From positions 1-39,011 of the forward strand of contig JACRGO010000046.1 of assembly GCA_016212295.1 (NCBI GenBank): 39,011 nucleotides of DNA. The letters are read 5' to 3'. Origin of the DNA: Nitrospinota bacterium (GTDB lineage: Bacteria > Nitrospinota > Nitrospinia > JACRGO01). The notes under the pieces were generated by a model. That model did not search any database and had not been told where the DNA came from. It worked only from the letters and a program-made list of their open reading frames with translations. The translations under genes were made by a program, and so were the position numbers. Below, one piece after another: positions 1-8,107 of the stretch (position 1 is its first letter; the number at the start of each line of letters is the position of its first letter).

Positions 1-40
1 AAATTATACTGCCGCGATTAAAATTTTTTCCTTTGAAAAA

Positions 41-142
41 TTCCCCTCTTGAGAGGGGTGGCCGAAGGCCGGGGTGTGTTAAGGATTTCAGTGGCTGCTT
101 GCAAGGCGGCGGACCATAATGCTTTTTTCAAGACAGCTTCTA
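41..142 (+). repeat. Palindromic intergenic repeat, family F1, copy 1
   Basis: The core (41-84) holds the perfect palindrome CCCCTCTTGAGAGGGG, the small hairpin GGCCGAAGGCC, then GGGGTGTGTTAAGG. The same core occurs inverted at 6807-6850 and direct at 6998-7040. Similarity to the 6998 copy resumes near the right end (AAGACAGC at 130-137 and 7091-7098), so the element is about 100 bp. No reading frame is evident. It looks like a non-coding, MITE- or REP-like unit downstream of tyrS. Confidence 0.8.
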
Positions 143-224
143 ACATCGAACGTTGAAATGAGCCATGCGCCATAGGCGTTTTCCCTGGACCCTGCATCTT
201 GTATCCTGAATTCCGCCCCCTATC

Positions 225-1436
225 CTATTCCTGAACAATTTTCGCGAAACGTTTTTTCCCCACTTTTATAATGAAGCGGCCTTCCTTTGCCAGTTCCATC
301 ATTTCATTATTAACCTTTTCGTCATTAATGGAAACAGCCCCCTCCTTGATCAGCCTTCTCGCCTCGGATGAGCTTTTCGCCAGGCCCGCCTCGACGATAA
401 CATGGACGATCCATTTCCTTTCCTTTTCCCACCGGACCCGCGCCTCCGGTATTTCATCAGGCATCCCTTTTTTCTGGAATATGCGATTGAACTCGCCCTC
501 GGCGGCTGACGCCTCCTCCAGCGAATGGTAACGGGCCGCCAGTTCCCTGGCCAGCATTGATTTGACCCCCTTTGGATTGATGGCCCCGGTACGCATCCCC
601 TCCTTCAACCTGTCAAATTCCTTGCTTGATATGTCGCTAAGCAGTTCATAATATCGCAGCATCAAATCATCTGAGATGGACATGATCTTGCCGTAAATCT
701 CCCTCGCCGGCTCCGTGATGCCTATGTAGTTATTCAGGCTCTTGCTCATTTTCTGGGTTCCGTCCGTCCCTTCCAGCAAAGGCACGGTGATGATGGCCTG
801 CGGGGCCATGCCGTGCGCCTTTTGCAGGTCACGGCCCACAAGCAAGTTGAACTTCTGGTCGTTTCCTCCAAGCTCAACATCAGCTTCCAGGACAACTGAG
901 TCATAACCTTGAATCAGGGGGTACAGAAATTCATGGATGCTTATGGGCTGCCTGGAGTTGTAGCGTTTTTGAAAATCATCGCGCTCAAGCATCCTTGCCA
1001 CTGTATATTTGGCGCTTAATTCAATGATATCCGTCGCGGACATTTTCTCCATCCACGAACTGTTGAACACGATCCGGGTTTTTTCCGGATTAAGAATTTT
1101 AAATATCTGCTCCTTGTAGGTTTCCGCGTTTTTCTTTACCTCATTCCTGGTGAGGACCTTCCTGGTTTCCGATTTTCCGCTCGGGTCTCCTATCATGCCG
1201 GTATAGTCGCCTATAAGAAAAATGACCTGATGGCCCAGTTCCTGGAAATGTTTCATCTTCTGGATCAGCACGGTGTGCCCCAGGTGGAGGTCCGGCGCTG
1301 TGGGGTCGAATCCGGCCTTGACCTTGAGAGGTCTTCCCTCAAGGGCGGAGACCTCCATCTTTTTCACCAGTTCCTCAACAGAAATGATCTCCACCGCGCC
1401 GCGCTCTAAAAGTTCCAGTTCCTTTTTGAATTTCAT
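225..1436 (-). CDS. tyrS: Tyrosine--tRNA ligase
   Basis: This cytoplasmic class I aminoacyl-tRNA synthetase charges tRNA-Tyr with tyrosine. The 403-residue protein shows the HIGH-type motif HLGH (51-54), the tyrosine-pocket stretch GFDPTAPDL just before it, GGNDQKFN near 190, KMSKS (229-233), and an S4 RNA-binding domain in the last 60 or so residues ([20 protein letters not shown]). I chose the ATG at 1436 because AAAGGCG lies about 8 nt upstream and because the protein then begins [13 protein letters not shown], as in relatives. An upstream in-frame extension to 1481 has no support. The gene is alone on the minus strand, and its downstream side carries repeat family F1. The [11 protein letters not shown] segment and the C-terminal S4 domain fit the longer TyrS/TyrZ-like bacterial form. 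Confidence 0.97.
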   Translation of the reverse strand: MKFKKELELLERGAVEIISVEELVKKMEVSALEGRPLKVKAGFDPTAPDLHLGHTVLIQKMKHFQELGHQVIFLIGDYTGMIGDPSGKSETRKVLTRNEVKKNAETYKEQIFKILNPEKTRIVFNSSWMEKMSATDIIELSAKYTVARMLERDDFQKRYNSRQPISIHEFLYPLIQGYDSVVLEADVELGGNDQKFNLLVGRDLQKAHGMAPQAIITVPLLEGTDGTQKMSKSLNNYIGITEPAREIYGKIMSISDDLMLRYYELLSDISSKEFDRLKEGMRTGAINPKGVKSMLARELAARYHSLEEASAAEGEFNRIFQKKGMPDEIPEARVRWEKERKWIVHVIVEAGLAKSSSEARRLIKEGAVSINDEKVNNEMMELAKEGRFIIKVGKKRFAKIVQE

Positions 1437-1532
1437 TTTGCTTCGCCTTTCATGGAAAAATGTCACGAAAAATTTTGGCAATCGTTCACAGGGTTGCCAT
1501 GAAAAACCAGAGAAAGCTTCATTAATTTTTTA

Positions 1533-1632
1533 CATCCCCCTTGGTCCCCCTTGGCAAGGGGGAATTAAAACAGATCCCATTTCAGGGGCGTTTCCCGTAT
1601 TCCCCCTTACCAAAGGGGGACCAAGGGGGATG
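1533..1632. repeat. Inverted-repeat element, family F2, copy 1
   Basis: Two arms of about 33 bp (1533-1565 and 1599-1632) are near-perfect reverse complements, built around CATCCCCCTTGG and CCAAGGGGGATG, with a spacer of about 33 bp. A related element lies at 5173-5250. No open frame fits. The transcript would form a long hairpin between the divergent tyrS and glycosidase genes. Confidence 0.75.
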
Positions 1633-1738
1633 TGGTTCCCCTGCAATTGAGCATGAAACCGTTTTCCATTACACATCGTAAACGGTTACAAACTTTGTTT
1701 ATTTAAATTAAGACGATGAATTTATTTACCCTAAGTCC

Positions 1739-1767
1739 TTGACTGGTTTGATTAAATTCATTAGAAT
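1739..1767 (+). promoter_or_regulatory. Sigma-70-type promoter of the phosphodiester glycosidase gene
   Basis: TTGACT (1739-1744) and TAGAAT (1762-1767) are separated by exactly 17 bp. The expected transcription start, about 1774, falls almost on the GTG start codon at 1776, so the transcript may be leaderless. Confidence 0.6.
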
Positions 1768-1775
1768 CTCATTTC

Positions 1776-2651
1776 GTGATTCATAATGCGGGACCGCCAA
1801 TCAGCGCTGTTCAGAATAGCCTTCGATTTTTTTATCGGGCCCTCTTGGGCTGGGCCTTATTTATTTTCCCCTTCCAGGCCGGAGCCGAAGAGCATGATTT
1901 TACCATAAATGGATCGTCCGGCGGCACTCTCAAGGTCGGCTACCTTAAAAAATGGGAGGCAATCGATAAAGGGATCGGGTATAATAAAATCATCATCAGT
2001 TCAGGGGAATCCTTTGTCCGCGCCATTCTCAAATTTGTCAGGCTAGATCCAGCGCTTGTTAAACTGAAAATATTGGCCTCAGGCAATTCCGGGTTAAATG
2101 GCGGTTTTTTTGTAAGAGACCTTGCGGAAAAAACCAACGCCGCCTTGGTGATTAACGGAGGCTATTTCGATGAAAACGGAAAACCGCTTGGATTCCTGGT
2201 AAGCGACGGCGCCGCCATAAATAAGCGGGTGGCCACCAACTGGATCTATTCAGGGTTATTTTATGTCAAGGGTGACAAGCCATTTCTGGTGCATAGGGAG
2301 GATTTCCAGGAAGGCATCGGCGTGGAACAGGCCATACAGGCCGGGCCTTATTTAATGGCCAATGGCTCGCCGCTCAAGGAAATAAAAAACCTCCATGCGT
2401 CCCACTTCAGGTCGGGCATCGGAATAACGAGAGATAATGAAATTTTTATCTTTGCAACCGACACAAAATACAGCGGCGTCAGTTGGCATGAACTCCAGCA
2501 AATACTAAGCATCCCTGATTTGCATTGCGCCCATGCCATGAATCTGGACGGAGGCGGGTCCACGCAAATGGCCCTGTCAACCGCTGGTAAAAAGGAATAT
2601 ATTGATGGGACCTCCAAAATTCCGGTGGCCATCGGTTTTTTTAAAAAATAA
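1776..2651 (+). CDS. Exported phosphodiester glycosidase (NAGPA/DUF2233 family)
   Basis: The protein resembles the NAGPA-like phosphodiester glycosidase family, whose members cleave sugar phosphodiesters or act on cell-wall glycans. It has 291 residues with an N-terminal signal segment (RFFYRALLGWALFIFPFQAGA, cleavage near 37). Family landmarks are the conserved blocks VINGGYFDENGKPLGFLVSDG (about 124-144), QAGPYLMANG (about 190) and the catalytic-region signature NLDGGGSTQMAL near the C terminus. The start is a GTG with no convincing Shine-Dalgarno sequence. It sits 8 nt after a good -10 box, so a leaderless start is plausible. No better in-frame start would keep the signal peptide. The PilZ gene follows after 22 nt and may be cotranscribed. 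The substrate cannot be stated from the sequence. Confidence 0.85.
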   Translation: MIHNAGPPISAVQNSLRFFYRALLGWALFIFPFQAGAEEHDFTINGSSGGTLKVGYLKKWEAIDKGIGYNKIIISSGESFVRAILKFVRLDPALVKLKILASGNSGLNGGFFVRDLAEKTNAALVINGGYFDENGKPLGFLVSDGAAINKRVATNWIYSGLFYVKGDKPFLVHREDFQEGIGVEQAIQAGPYLMANGSPLKEIKNLHASHFRSGIGITRDNEIFIFATDTKYSGVSWHELQQILSIPDLHCAHAMNLDGGGSTQMALSTAGKKEYIDGTSKIPVAIGFFKK

Positions 2652-2673
2652 GTAAGAAGGAAAGCGCGCCCTT

Positions 2674-3378
2674 ATGGCAAAAATAGAATTATATTTAAAA
2701 CCCGGATTGGAAGTGAATGCCAAAATCATGCCTGATCCCCATACGCATACCCTGATGGTCAGGGGATGGAAAACCGGGCAGTACATAATCCTGGACCATC
2801 CCGTTGTTGGAGCGAACCTTACCAAGGTGTCCCCGGACGCCAAGTGCACGCTTCGCTATGTGAGCGAGGGGAGAGTGACTAGTTTCGCCAGCCACGGAAT
2901 CACAGTTTTAAGGCAGCCCGTCAATCTTTTCGTCATCGATTACCCCAAGGCCGTCCATTCCCAAATATCATTGAGAAAACATGAGCGTCTCAAGACCACT
3001 ACCCTTGCGCTGATAAAAGACATGGACGCTGGTCCGGGGAATGGCGAACAGACAAAGGGAATGATTCTGGATGTGAGCCTGAGCGGGTTGCTGGTCTCGA
3101 CGAACAAGGAATTTCCCTTGAATAAAACCCTTTCCTTCGATTTTGAGTTTGTTACTGGACAGAAGGTGGAAGGGGTCCAGGCAAAAATCAAGAATAAGAG
3201 CATCGATTTCAAGAGCCTTGATTATCCCTATTTGCATGGTTGTGAATTCCTGGAGATAAAACCCCAGGAAAGAACAATATTCCAGAATTTCTTTGAATAT
3301 TGTTTCCGGCAGATGGATAAATTGAAGACCCAGGAGCAGGCCCTGGCCAAGGCCAAAGCCGTAGATGTTGAAAGATAA
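2674..3378 (+). CDS. PilZ-domain c-di-GMP receptor, YcgR-like
   Basis: This is a cytoplasmic c-di-GMP receptor of the YcgR type, a family that slows the flagellar motor or relays c-di-GMP to other targets. In 234 residues, an N-terminal YcgR/PilZN-like beta domain (about 8-95) precedes a PilZ domain (about 98-215). Both ligand motifs are intact: RxxxR at 101-105 (RKHER) and DxSxxG at 133-138 (DVSLSG). The C terminus is helical and lysine-rich. The gene follows the glycosidase by 22 nt, with GAAGG upstream at rather long spacing. The HD-GYP and FlgM-like genes in this window fit a c-di-GMP/motility circuit, but no flagellar structural gene is nearby, so the target is unknown. A repeat (3396-3578) begins 18 nt after the stop. 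Confidence 0.85.
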   Translation: MAKIELYLKPGLEVNAKIMPDPHTHTLMVRGWKTGQYIILDHPVVGANLTKVSPDAKCTLRYVSEGRVTSFASHGITVLRQPVNLFVIDYPKAVHSQISLRKHERLKTTTLALIKDMDAGPGNGEQTKGMILDVSLSGLLVSTNKEFPLNKTLSFDFEFVTGQKVEGVQAKIKNKSIDFKSLDYPYLHGCEFLEIKPQERTIFQNFFEYCFRQMDKLKTQEQALAKAKAVDVER

Positions 3379-3395
3379 CGCCTTCCTCTTGCATT

Positions 3396-3578
3396 CCATG
3401 GCGCGGCATGGCCGCGATCAAAATAAATTTCGACGCATTCAAACGTTCTATGATATAATTACGTTCAGAAATTTACGTTTTCCGCTTGAAATAAAATCAG
3501 CGTTGAATGCTTCAAGAGAAATTTATTTTGATCGCGGACATGCGCGCTTCGAGAAACGAACGTAATTATATAAAAGCC
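3396..3578. repeat. Composite palindromic repeat A-B-A' plus partial B', copy 1
   Basis: Module A (3396-3431, CATGGCCGCGATCAAAATAA) is repeated in inverse at about 3519-3542 (GAAATTTATTTTGATCGCGG). Module B (about 3457-3490, TTACGTTCAGAAATTTACG) is represented in inverse only by a short tail (GAACGTAATTATAT). About 130 bp align with the copy at 22082-22299. The element fills the whole spacer between the PilZ gene and the MEMO gene, ending at the MEMO ATG. An in-frame ATG-less extension of the MEMO frame through it (from 3507) is repeat sequence, not protein. Confidence 0.85.
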
Positions 3579-4382
3579 ATGAAAAGAAAACCAGCGGTGG
3601 CGGGAACGTTTTACGAAGGCGGCGCAAAGGCCTTGCGCGCGCAGATAGGGGCCTTGGCTGACCCGAAGGCGCCAAAGGAACCGGTCCTGGGCGCAATGGC
3701 CCCTCACGCCGGCTATGTCTATTCAGGCCCGGTGGCCGGGGCGGTCTATTCCAGGATAAAACCGGCGGACACTTTTATCATTCTTGGACCCAACCACACC
3801 GGATTGGGGGCCGATGCCGCGGTTTTCCAAAAAGGCTCATGGGAACTTCCCTTCGGCGAAGCGCTGATAGATGAAACCCTGGGAGCGGCCCTCCTGGAAG
3901 CCTCAAGAGACTTGGCCCCTGATGACAGGGCCCATATCTCGGAGCACTCAATAGAGGTGCAGGTCCCGTTTCTGCAATTTTTTTTCGATAATATTAAAAT
4001 ACTTCCAATCTGCCTTGGCCGCCTGGACTTGAAGAAGTGCATGGATATAGGAAAGGCGATAGCCCGCGTCATAAAAGGCAGGCAGGAGAAAATCGCCATC
4101 ATCGCCAGTTCGGACATGAGCCATTATGTATCGAGGGAAACAGCGGAGAAGAAGGACCGGCTGGCGCTGGACGCAATGGAGGCCCTTGATCCGGACAGAC
4201 TTTACGAGGTCGTGTTGAAAAACAGGATTTCCATGTGCGGATTCATTCCCGCGGTTTGCATGCTTTCCGCTTGCAATGAGCTTGGCGCAAAGCGGGCTTT
4301 TTTAGTCAAATACGCCACATCCGGCGATGTCTCCGGGGATTACGGGCAAGTGGTCGGTTACGCCGGATTAATCATACAATGA
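3579..4382 (+). CDS. amrB: MEMO-family protein (AmmeMemoRadiSam system protein B)
   Basis: This is a MEMO1-fold protein related to LigB-type dioxygenases. In bacteria and archaea it is often linked to AMMECR1 and radical-SAM genes (AmrA/AmrS), which are absent here. The 267 residues carry the family's metal-pocket residues: H43 in [10 protein letters not shown]73 in GPNHTG, H182 in SDMSHY, and C220 in [10 protein letters not shown] used the ATG at 3579 because [12 protein letters not shown] is the usual family start and everything upstream is repeat DNA. No clear Shine-Dalgarno sequence is visible; the repeat end AATTATATAAAAGCC abuts the ATG. The stop overlaps the RNase PH start (ATGA), implying translational coupling. 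The biochemical role of the family is poorly defined. Confidence 0.9.
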   Translation: MKRKPAVAGTFYEGGAKALRAQIGALADPKAPKEPVLGAMAPHAGYVYSGPVAGAVYSRIKPADTFIILGPNHTGLGADAAVFQKGSWELPFGEALIDETLGAALLEASRDLAPDDRAHISEHSIEVQVPFLQFFFDNIKILPICLGRLDLKKCMDIGKAIARVIKGRQEKIAIIASSDMSHYVSRETAEKKDRLALDAMEALDPDRLYEVVLKNRISMCGFIPAVCMLSACNELGAKRAFLVKYATSGDVSGDYGQVVGYAGLIIQ

Positions 4383-5113
4383 AGATGAGAACAAACGGCA
4401 GAGCCAAGGACCAACTGCGCAAGGTAATCATACATCCGAATTATATCAAACACGCGGCTGGGTCTGTCCTGATCGAAATCGGCGATACCCGGGTCATTTG
4501 CGCTGCCAACGTGGAAAACAAGGTCCCTCCCTTTTTAGCTAATTCCGGCAAGGGCTGGGTCACCGCCGAGTATTCCATGCTCCCCAGCGCCACCAATCCT
4601 CGCGGCGTTAGGGAAGCAACCAGGGGCAGGATAGGCGGCCGGACCCACGAGATTCAAAGGCTGATCGGCAGGTCCCTCCGTTCCGTGGTGGACATGGAGA
4701 AATTGGGCGAAAAGACCATAAGCGTCGACTGCGACGTGATTCAAGCCGACGGCGGGACCAGGACGGCCTCCATTACCGGCGCCTTTCTGGCCCTGGCGTT
4801 CTCCATCAATTCCCTGAAGAAGTCCGGGGCCGTTGACGGCAAGGCAAGGTTGATCAAGGACCACTTGGCCGCCACAAGCGTCGGCTTGATAAACGGAGAG
4901 GCATGGCTGGACCTCGATTACTCCGAGGATTCCAAGGCGGAAGTGGACCTCAACGTGGTGATGACCGGCTCCGGCAAGTTCGTGGAAATACAGGGAACGG
5001 CTGAAAAGGAGCCTTTCTCCCTTGAGGACATGCGTGACTTTCTGGATATTGCGGCCAAGGGCATAAGAGATTTGATAGAGATTCAGAAGGAATTCCTAAG
5101 AAATGATATATGA
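4379..5113 (+). CDS. rph: Ribonuclease PH
   Basis: RNase PH is a phosphate-dependent 3'-to-5' exoribonuclease that trims tRNA 3' ends. The 244-residue protein is full length and typical: [11 protein letters not shown] at the N terminus, [14 protein letters not shown], the R-rich segment [21 protein letters not shown], the active-site acidic block [16 protein letters not shown], and TAEKEPFS with [16 protein letters not shown] before the C-terminal helices. The start overlaps the amrB stop by 4 nt. A second ATG two codons later (4385) would give the more usual MRTNGR start, so the true N terminus may be two residues shorter. A ham1-type partner, common next to rph, is missing. Confidence 0.96.
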   Translation: MKMRTNGRAKDQLRKVIIHPNYIKHAAGSVLIEIGDTRVICAANVENKVPPFLANSGKGWVTAEYSMLPSATNPRGVREATRGRIGGRTHEIQRLIGRSLRSVVDMEKLGEKTISVDCDVIQADGGTRTASITGAFLALAFSINSLKKSGAVDGKARLIKDHLAATSVGLINGEAWLDLDYSEDSKAEVDLNVVMTGSGKFVEIQGTAEKEPFSLEDMRDFLDIAAKGIRDLIEIQKEFLRNDI

Positions 5114-5172
5114 AATTTGGGATTGCGGATTTTAGATTTGGGATTTAAATAGTAGAGGAATCAAAACAATTG

Positions 5173-5250
5173 ACATCCCCCTGGCCCCTTTTTTTAAGGG
5201 GGAATAGCTCAAAAATTTCCCCCTGCCAAGGGGGGATCAAGGGGGGTGTG
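5173..5250. repeat. Inverted-repeat element, family F2, copy 2
   Basis: ACATCCCCCTGG...AAGGGGGAA on the left and TTTCCCCCTGCC...AAGGGGGGTGT on the right form a long imperfect hairpin related to 1533-1632. It lies between rph and rodA. Just before it, 5116-5155 contains tandem GGATT/GGGATTT units like those found beside the relBE-type module. Confidence 0.65.
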
Positions 5251-5264
5251 ATTAATATATCTAT

Positions 5265-5305
5265 TTGATTTTTAAGATTAAAAATGGAAATTCCTATACT
5301 ATTAA
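5265..5305 (+). promoter_or_regulatory. Candidate promoter of rodA (motif AATTCCTATACTAT)
   Basis: TATACT at 5295-5300 lies in GGAAATTCCTATACTATT, 22 nt before the rodA GTG. About 40 bp, starting from TTGATTT at 5265, align with 34337-34378 upstream of another gene, and the 14-base core also occurs upstream of the minus-strand gene ending at 13014. The TTGATT-to-TATACT distance (24 bp) is too long for a normal sigma-70 -35/-10 pair. Confidence 0.5.
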
Positions 5306-5322
5306 ATATAAGGACTTAACCT

Positions 5323-6429
5323 GTGTTTGACCGAAGGTTGATCACGAATTTCGACTGGCCTCTTTTTTTGCTGACCCTCCTTATCACGGTGGTGGGCCTG
5401 GTCACGCTTTACAGCGCGTCCCTGGAAGAGGGCGGCCAAGCCGACCATGTGTTCACCAAGCAGATATATTGGCTGATCTATGGGCTTATAGCCATGGCTG
5501 TTGTTCTGGCCATTGATTATCATTATCTTGCCAGGACCGCCTATCTTCTTTACGCAGCCACGATAATCGGCCTTGTGGCGGTGGCCATGACCGGCAAGGT
5601 CATTTCAGGAGCGCAGAGATGGTTGAAAATCGGCTCCATGACCTTCCAGGTATCAGAGATGGCGAAGCTTTCCCTCACCGTGGTCCTGGCCAGGTATTTT
5701 TCGGAGGGCAAAGGCGACAGGCAATATTATTACCTGAAGGACCTAATCGTACCATGCCTCCTTATCCTTGTCCCCTTTGCCCTCATAGTCAAGCAGCCGG
5801 ACCTCGGCACCGCGCTTTTGTTTGTTATCATTTCCTTCGCGATTGTTTTTGTTATAGAGATGAACTTCGCTTCCATGATAAAATTGATGAGCGCTGGGAC
5901 CGTGGCGGTGTTTTCCATGTGGTTTTTCCTGAAGGACTACCAAAAAAACAGGCTGATGAACCTCTTCTCGCCGGAGCAGGACCCACTGGGGACCGGTTAT
6001 CATGCCATCCAATCGAAAATCGCCATCGGGTCCGGCGGAGTTCTGGGCAAGGGCCTTTTCGCCGGTACCCAAAGCCGGTTGAACTTTCTGCCTGAAAAGC
6101 ATACTGATTTTATTTTCTCGGTTTTCGCTGAAGAGACGGGCTTCGTGGGGTCTCTTTTGTTGATTATCCTTTATGTGATTTTCCTGGTCCGTTGTTTTCA
6201 GGTCATTTCGCGCTCCAAGGACAGGTTCGGCGTGCTCCTTGCCACTGGTATCATTGCGTCCTTTTCTTGTTATATAATTTTGAACATAGGGATGACCGTG
6301 GGTCTTTTCCCCATAGTGGGGGTGCCCTTGCCCCTCATGAGCTACGGCGGGTCCTCCCTGATTACAACTTTTATCGGCGTCGGGCTGCTTTTAAACATAA
6401 AAATGCGAAGATTCATTGAGTTAAGGTGA
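5323..6429 (+). CDS. rodA: Rod shape-determining protein RodA (SEDS peptidoglycan polymerase)
   Basis: RodA is an inner-membrane SEDS-family glycosyltransferase that polymerises lipid II into glycan strands during elongation, with a class B PBP partner. The 368-residue, multi-span protein starts FDRRLITNFDWPLFLL and contains the SEDS landmarks SGAQRWLKIG (about 94-103), FQVSEMAKLS, KQPDLGTALLF, SPEQDPLGTGYH with QSKIAIGSGG, FLPEKHTDFIFSVFAEETGF, and the C-terminal PLPLMSYGGSSL. The conserved acidic residue expected for catalysis lies in the PEKHTDFIF-AEE loop region. The GTG start is supported by AAGGA about 8 nt upstream. A mrdA/PBP2 or mre cluster is not seen before it. The next gene starts inside the stop codon (TGATG). 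Confidence 0.95.
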   Translation: MFDRRLITNFDWPLFLLTLLITVVGLVTLYSASLEEGGQADHVFTKQIYWLIYGLIAMAVVLAIDYHYLARTAYLLYAATIIGLVAVAMTGKVISGAQRWLKIGSMTFQVSEMAKLSLTVVLARYFSEGKGDRQYYYLKDLIVPCLLILVPFALIVKQPDLGTALLFVIISFAIVFVIEMNFASMIKLMSAGTVAVFSMWFFLKDYQKNRLMNLFSPEQDPLGTGYHAIQSKIAIGSGGVLGKGLFAGTQSRLNFLPEKHTDFIFSVFAEETGFVGSLLLIILYVIFLVRCFQVISRSKDRFGVLLATGIIASFSCYIILNIGMTVGLFPIVGVPLPLMSYGGSSLITTFIGVGLLLNIKMRRFIELR

Positions 6430-6779
6430 TGAAAAAATTTCTATCGGCCTTTATTTTATTTCTTGCGGCTGCCCTGTCCTTCACCGCCCATTCCATTGCC
6501 GGAGACACCGGGTTCAGCCTGGATGACGTCCTGGGCGGACTTGGCGGCGACCAGAAGATGGAAGAAGAGGATGTTTCCACGGCCTCTGCCATCCGGGGAC
6601 TTAACCCCGTCTCGGAAAAATACGGCGCCGGGCAAAAGGACCTCTCCCCTTATATCAAGGACGTCAAGGTCATGGAGGGAAGGCGAATAAAGAAAAAAGA
6701 GCTTCGCCAGTTTTTAATGGACGAGGGCCTAGGAGCCCAGGGAAACCAGAAAAGTCCGGAACAGAAAAAAAAATATTAA
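6429..6779 (+). CDS. Small exported protein downstream of rodA
   Basis: I do not recognise this family. The 116-residue product has a classic signal peptide (MKKFLSAFILFLAAALSFTAHSIAG, cleavage near 25), an acidic glycine-rich stretch (DDVLGGLGGDQKMEEED), then a basic helical tail ending KSPEQKKKY. Its mature start resembles that of the exported M48 protease encoded 0.4 kb further on: both have a GGLG motif followed by an AxxxLxP segment (SAIRGLNPV here, GAVQSLKPI there). A functional link is therefore possible. The ATG shares one base with the rodA stop, and AAGG precedes it. A GTG one codon upstream is an alternative start. Probably periplasmic and expressed with rodA. Confidence 0.75.
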   Translation: MKKFLSAFILFLAAALSFTAHSIAGDTGFSLDDVLGGLGGDQKMEEEDVSTASAIRGLNPVSEKYGAGQKDLSPYIKDVKVMEGRRIKKKELRQFLMDEGLGAQGNQKSPEQKKKY

Positions 6780-6780
6780 G

Positions 6781-7105
6781 GCTTGCTTGCAAACAGCCGG
6801 AGAAATCCTTAACACACCCCGGCCTTCGGCCACCCCTCTCAAGAGGGGAATTTATAATAGATGATGGCGCCTTTTCAACAGGCGATCATGGAATTAACGT
6901 ACCACAATTCGTGGCAAGCCGCTGAAAATCATGAAGGTATCGAGGAAACCGCTGGAAATCATGCCTGCGGCGGCTGAAGGATTTTTTCTCTTAATAATTC
7001 CCCTCTTGAGAGGGGTGGCCGAAGGCCGGGGTGTGTTAAGGGGCTTCTTATTCAAGCCTCATATTCGCGCTTAAGTATAAACATTTTTCCAAGACAGCCT
7101 CTTAG
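6781..7105. repeat. Inverted pair of F1 repeats flanking a 150-bp segment
   Basis: An inverted F1 core (6807-6850) and a direct F1 core (6998-7040) face each other. Outer sequence also matches copy 1: GGATTTC...GGCTG.TTGCAAG on the left and AAGACAGC on the right. Between them are two near-identical CCGCTG(A/G)AAATCATG units (6920-6965) and no open frame. The pair could fold into one very long hairpin, like a small non-autonomous mobile element with 43-bp terminal inverted repeats. Confidence 0.7.
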
Positions 7106-7108
7106 AAA

Positions 7109-7195
7109 TTTTTTCACACAAAGGCACAGAGGCAGAAGTGTAAAAATGAAACCTAAACTTAGTGCCTTCTGCCTCTGTGCCTTTGTGTGAAAAAA
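7109..7195. repeat. Perfect 30-bp inverted repeat ending at the M48 ribosome-binding site
   Basis: The arms 7109-7138 and 7166-7195 are exact reverse complements over 30 bp (core CAAAGGCACAGAGGCAGAAG), with a 27-nt loop. The right arm ends immediately before the GG of the AAAAGG used by the M48 gene (start 7205). There is no T-run afterwards, so it is not a standard terminator. Confidence 0.8.
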
Positions 7196-7204
7196 GGTTT
7201 TAGT

Positions 7205-8107
7205 ATGAAAAAAATTCTTTCAATATTCATTATTTTTATAGCGGCTTGGGCCGGAGCCCTTCCCCATGACGCCTTGGCCGGGAGCAAGGATAGCCCGCTG
7301 GGCGGGCTTGGAAAGGCGCTGGGCCTGGATGAGAAGACCATCGGCGTCATTGAAAAAGGCGCGGGCGCGGTCCAGAGCCTTAAGCCGATTCAATATGAGG
7401 AGGAAAAGGCCATAGGCGGGGGCGTGGCGCTGAAGGTTTTCGCGAGGTTCGGCGGCGCCTATCCCAATGAAGACCTGGTCCGGTATGTTTCCATGGTCGG
7501 GAAAAGCGTGGCCTTGGCCTCGGACCGCCCCGACAAACCTTACTGGTTCGCGGTGTTGAACTCCGAGGAACCTAACGCCTTCGCCGCCCCTGGAGGATAT
7601 ATCTTCGTCACGTTTGGACTCTTGAAAAAATTGGAAAACGAGGCCCAACTCGCCGGGGTCTTGGGACATGAAATAGCCCATGTGGCCAAGAGGCATTCCC
7701 TGCAAACCATCGAGAGGGGCAAGCGGCTTCATGGCTTCAGCGAATTCAGCCTTGCCGTCATGGACCAGGACCCGAAGCTTTTTTCCGACGTTATAGACAA
7801 TGTATCGGAACTCCTGTTCACCAAGGGAATGGACCATTCCCTTGAGTACGAAGCTGACAGGCTTGGGACCCAGTATGCCGCCAAGCTCGGGTATCAACCC
7901 CAGGGGCTTAAGCAGTTTCTGGATAAACTGTCAAGACACCAGTCCGGGGGCGGGGGGTCTGTCTTTTTCCAAACCCATCCTCCCACCAAGTCGAGAGTCG
8001 ATGAACTGGCGGCCAAAACGCTTCCGGCTTACCCGGACCCCAAGGTATTCAAGCCTGTGGGCCAACGCTTCAAGAGTCAAGTGAAAAATCTATGGACCAG
8101 CGAATAG
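7205..8107 (+). CDS. Exported M48-family zinc metalloprotease
   Basis: This is a periplasmic M48 peptidase of the BepA/LoiP/YcaL kind, a family that degrades or helps assemble envelope proteins. The 300-residue protein has a signal peptide (MKKILSIFIIFIAAWAGALPHDALA), a spacer with GGLGKALGLDEKT, and an M48 domain from about 65. The zinc motif HEIAH is at 155-159, with the third ligand in EYEAD (214-218). The family's FQTHPPTKSRVDEL block is near 265. No TPR domain follows, unlike BepA. The ATG at 7205 has AAAGG 7 nt upstream; a GTG at 7187 lies in repeat DNA and was not used. The stop lies 13 nt inside the following cNMP gene. A 30-bp perfect stem touches the ribosome-binding site and may modulate translation. 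Confidence 0.93.
   Translation: MKKILSIFIIFIAAWAGALPHDALAGSKDSPLGGLGKALGLDEKTIGVIEKGAGAVQSLKPIQYEEEKAIGGGVALKVFARFGGAYPNEDLVRYVSMVGKSVALASDRPDKPYWFAVLNSEEPNAFAAPGGYIFVTFGLLKKLENEAQLAGVLGHEIAHVAKRHSLQTIERGKRLHGFSEFSLAVMDQDPKLFSDVIDNVSELLFTKGMDHSLEYEADRLGTQYAAKLGYQPQGLKQFLDKLSRHQSGGGGSVFFQTHPPTKSRVDELAAKTLPAYPDPKVFKPVGQRFKSQVKNLWTSE

Noticed and set aside
1273-1650. 125-codon plus-strand frame
   Set aside because: It runs antisense through tyrS and then through the F2 repeat; the product has no family features.
3507-3578. N-terminal extension of the MEMO gene
   Set aside because: The extra codons are repeat modules A' and B'; the family starts at [12 protein letters not shown].
7187-7204. GTG start of the M48 gene
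   Set aside because: It lies in the arm of the 30-bp inverted repeat; ATG 7205 has a proper ribosome-binding site and signal peptide.
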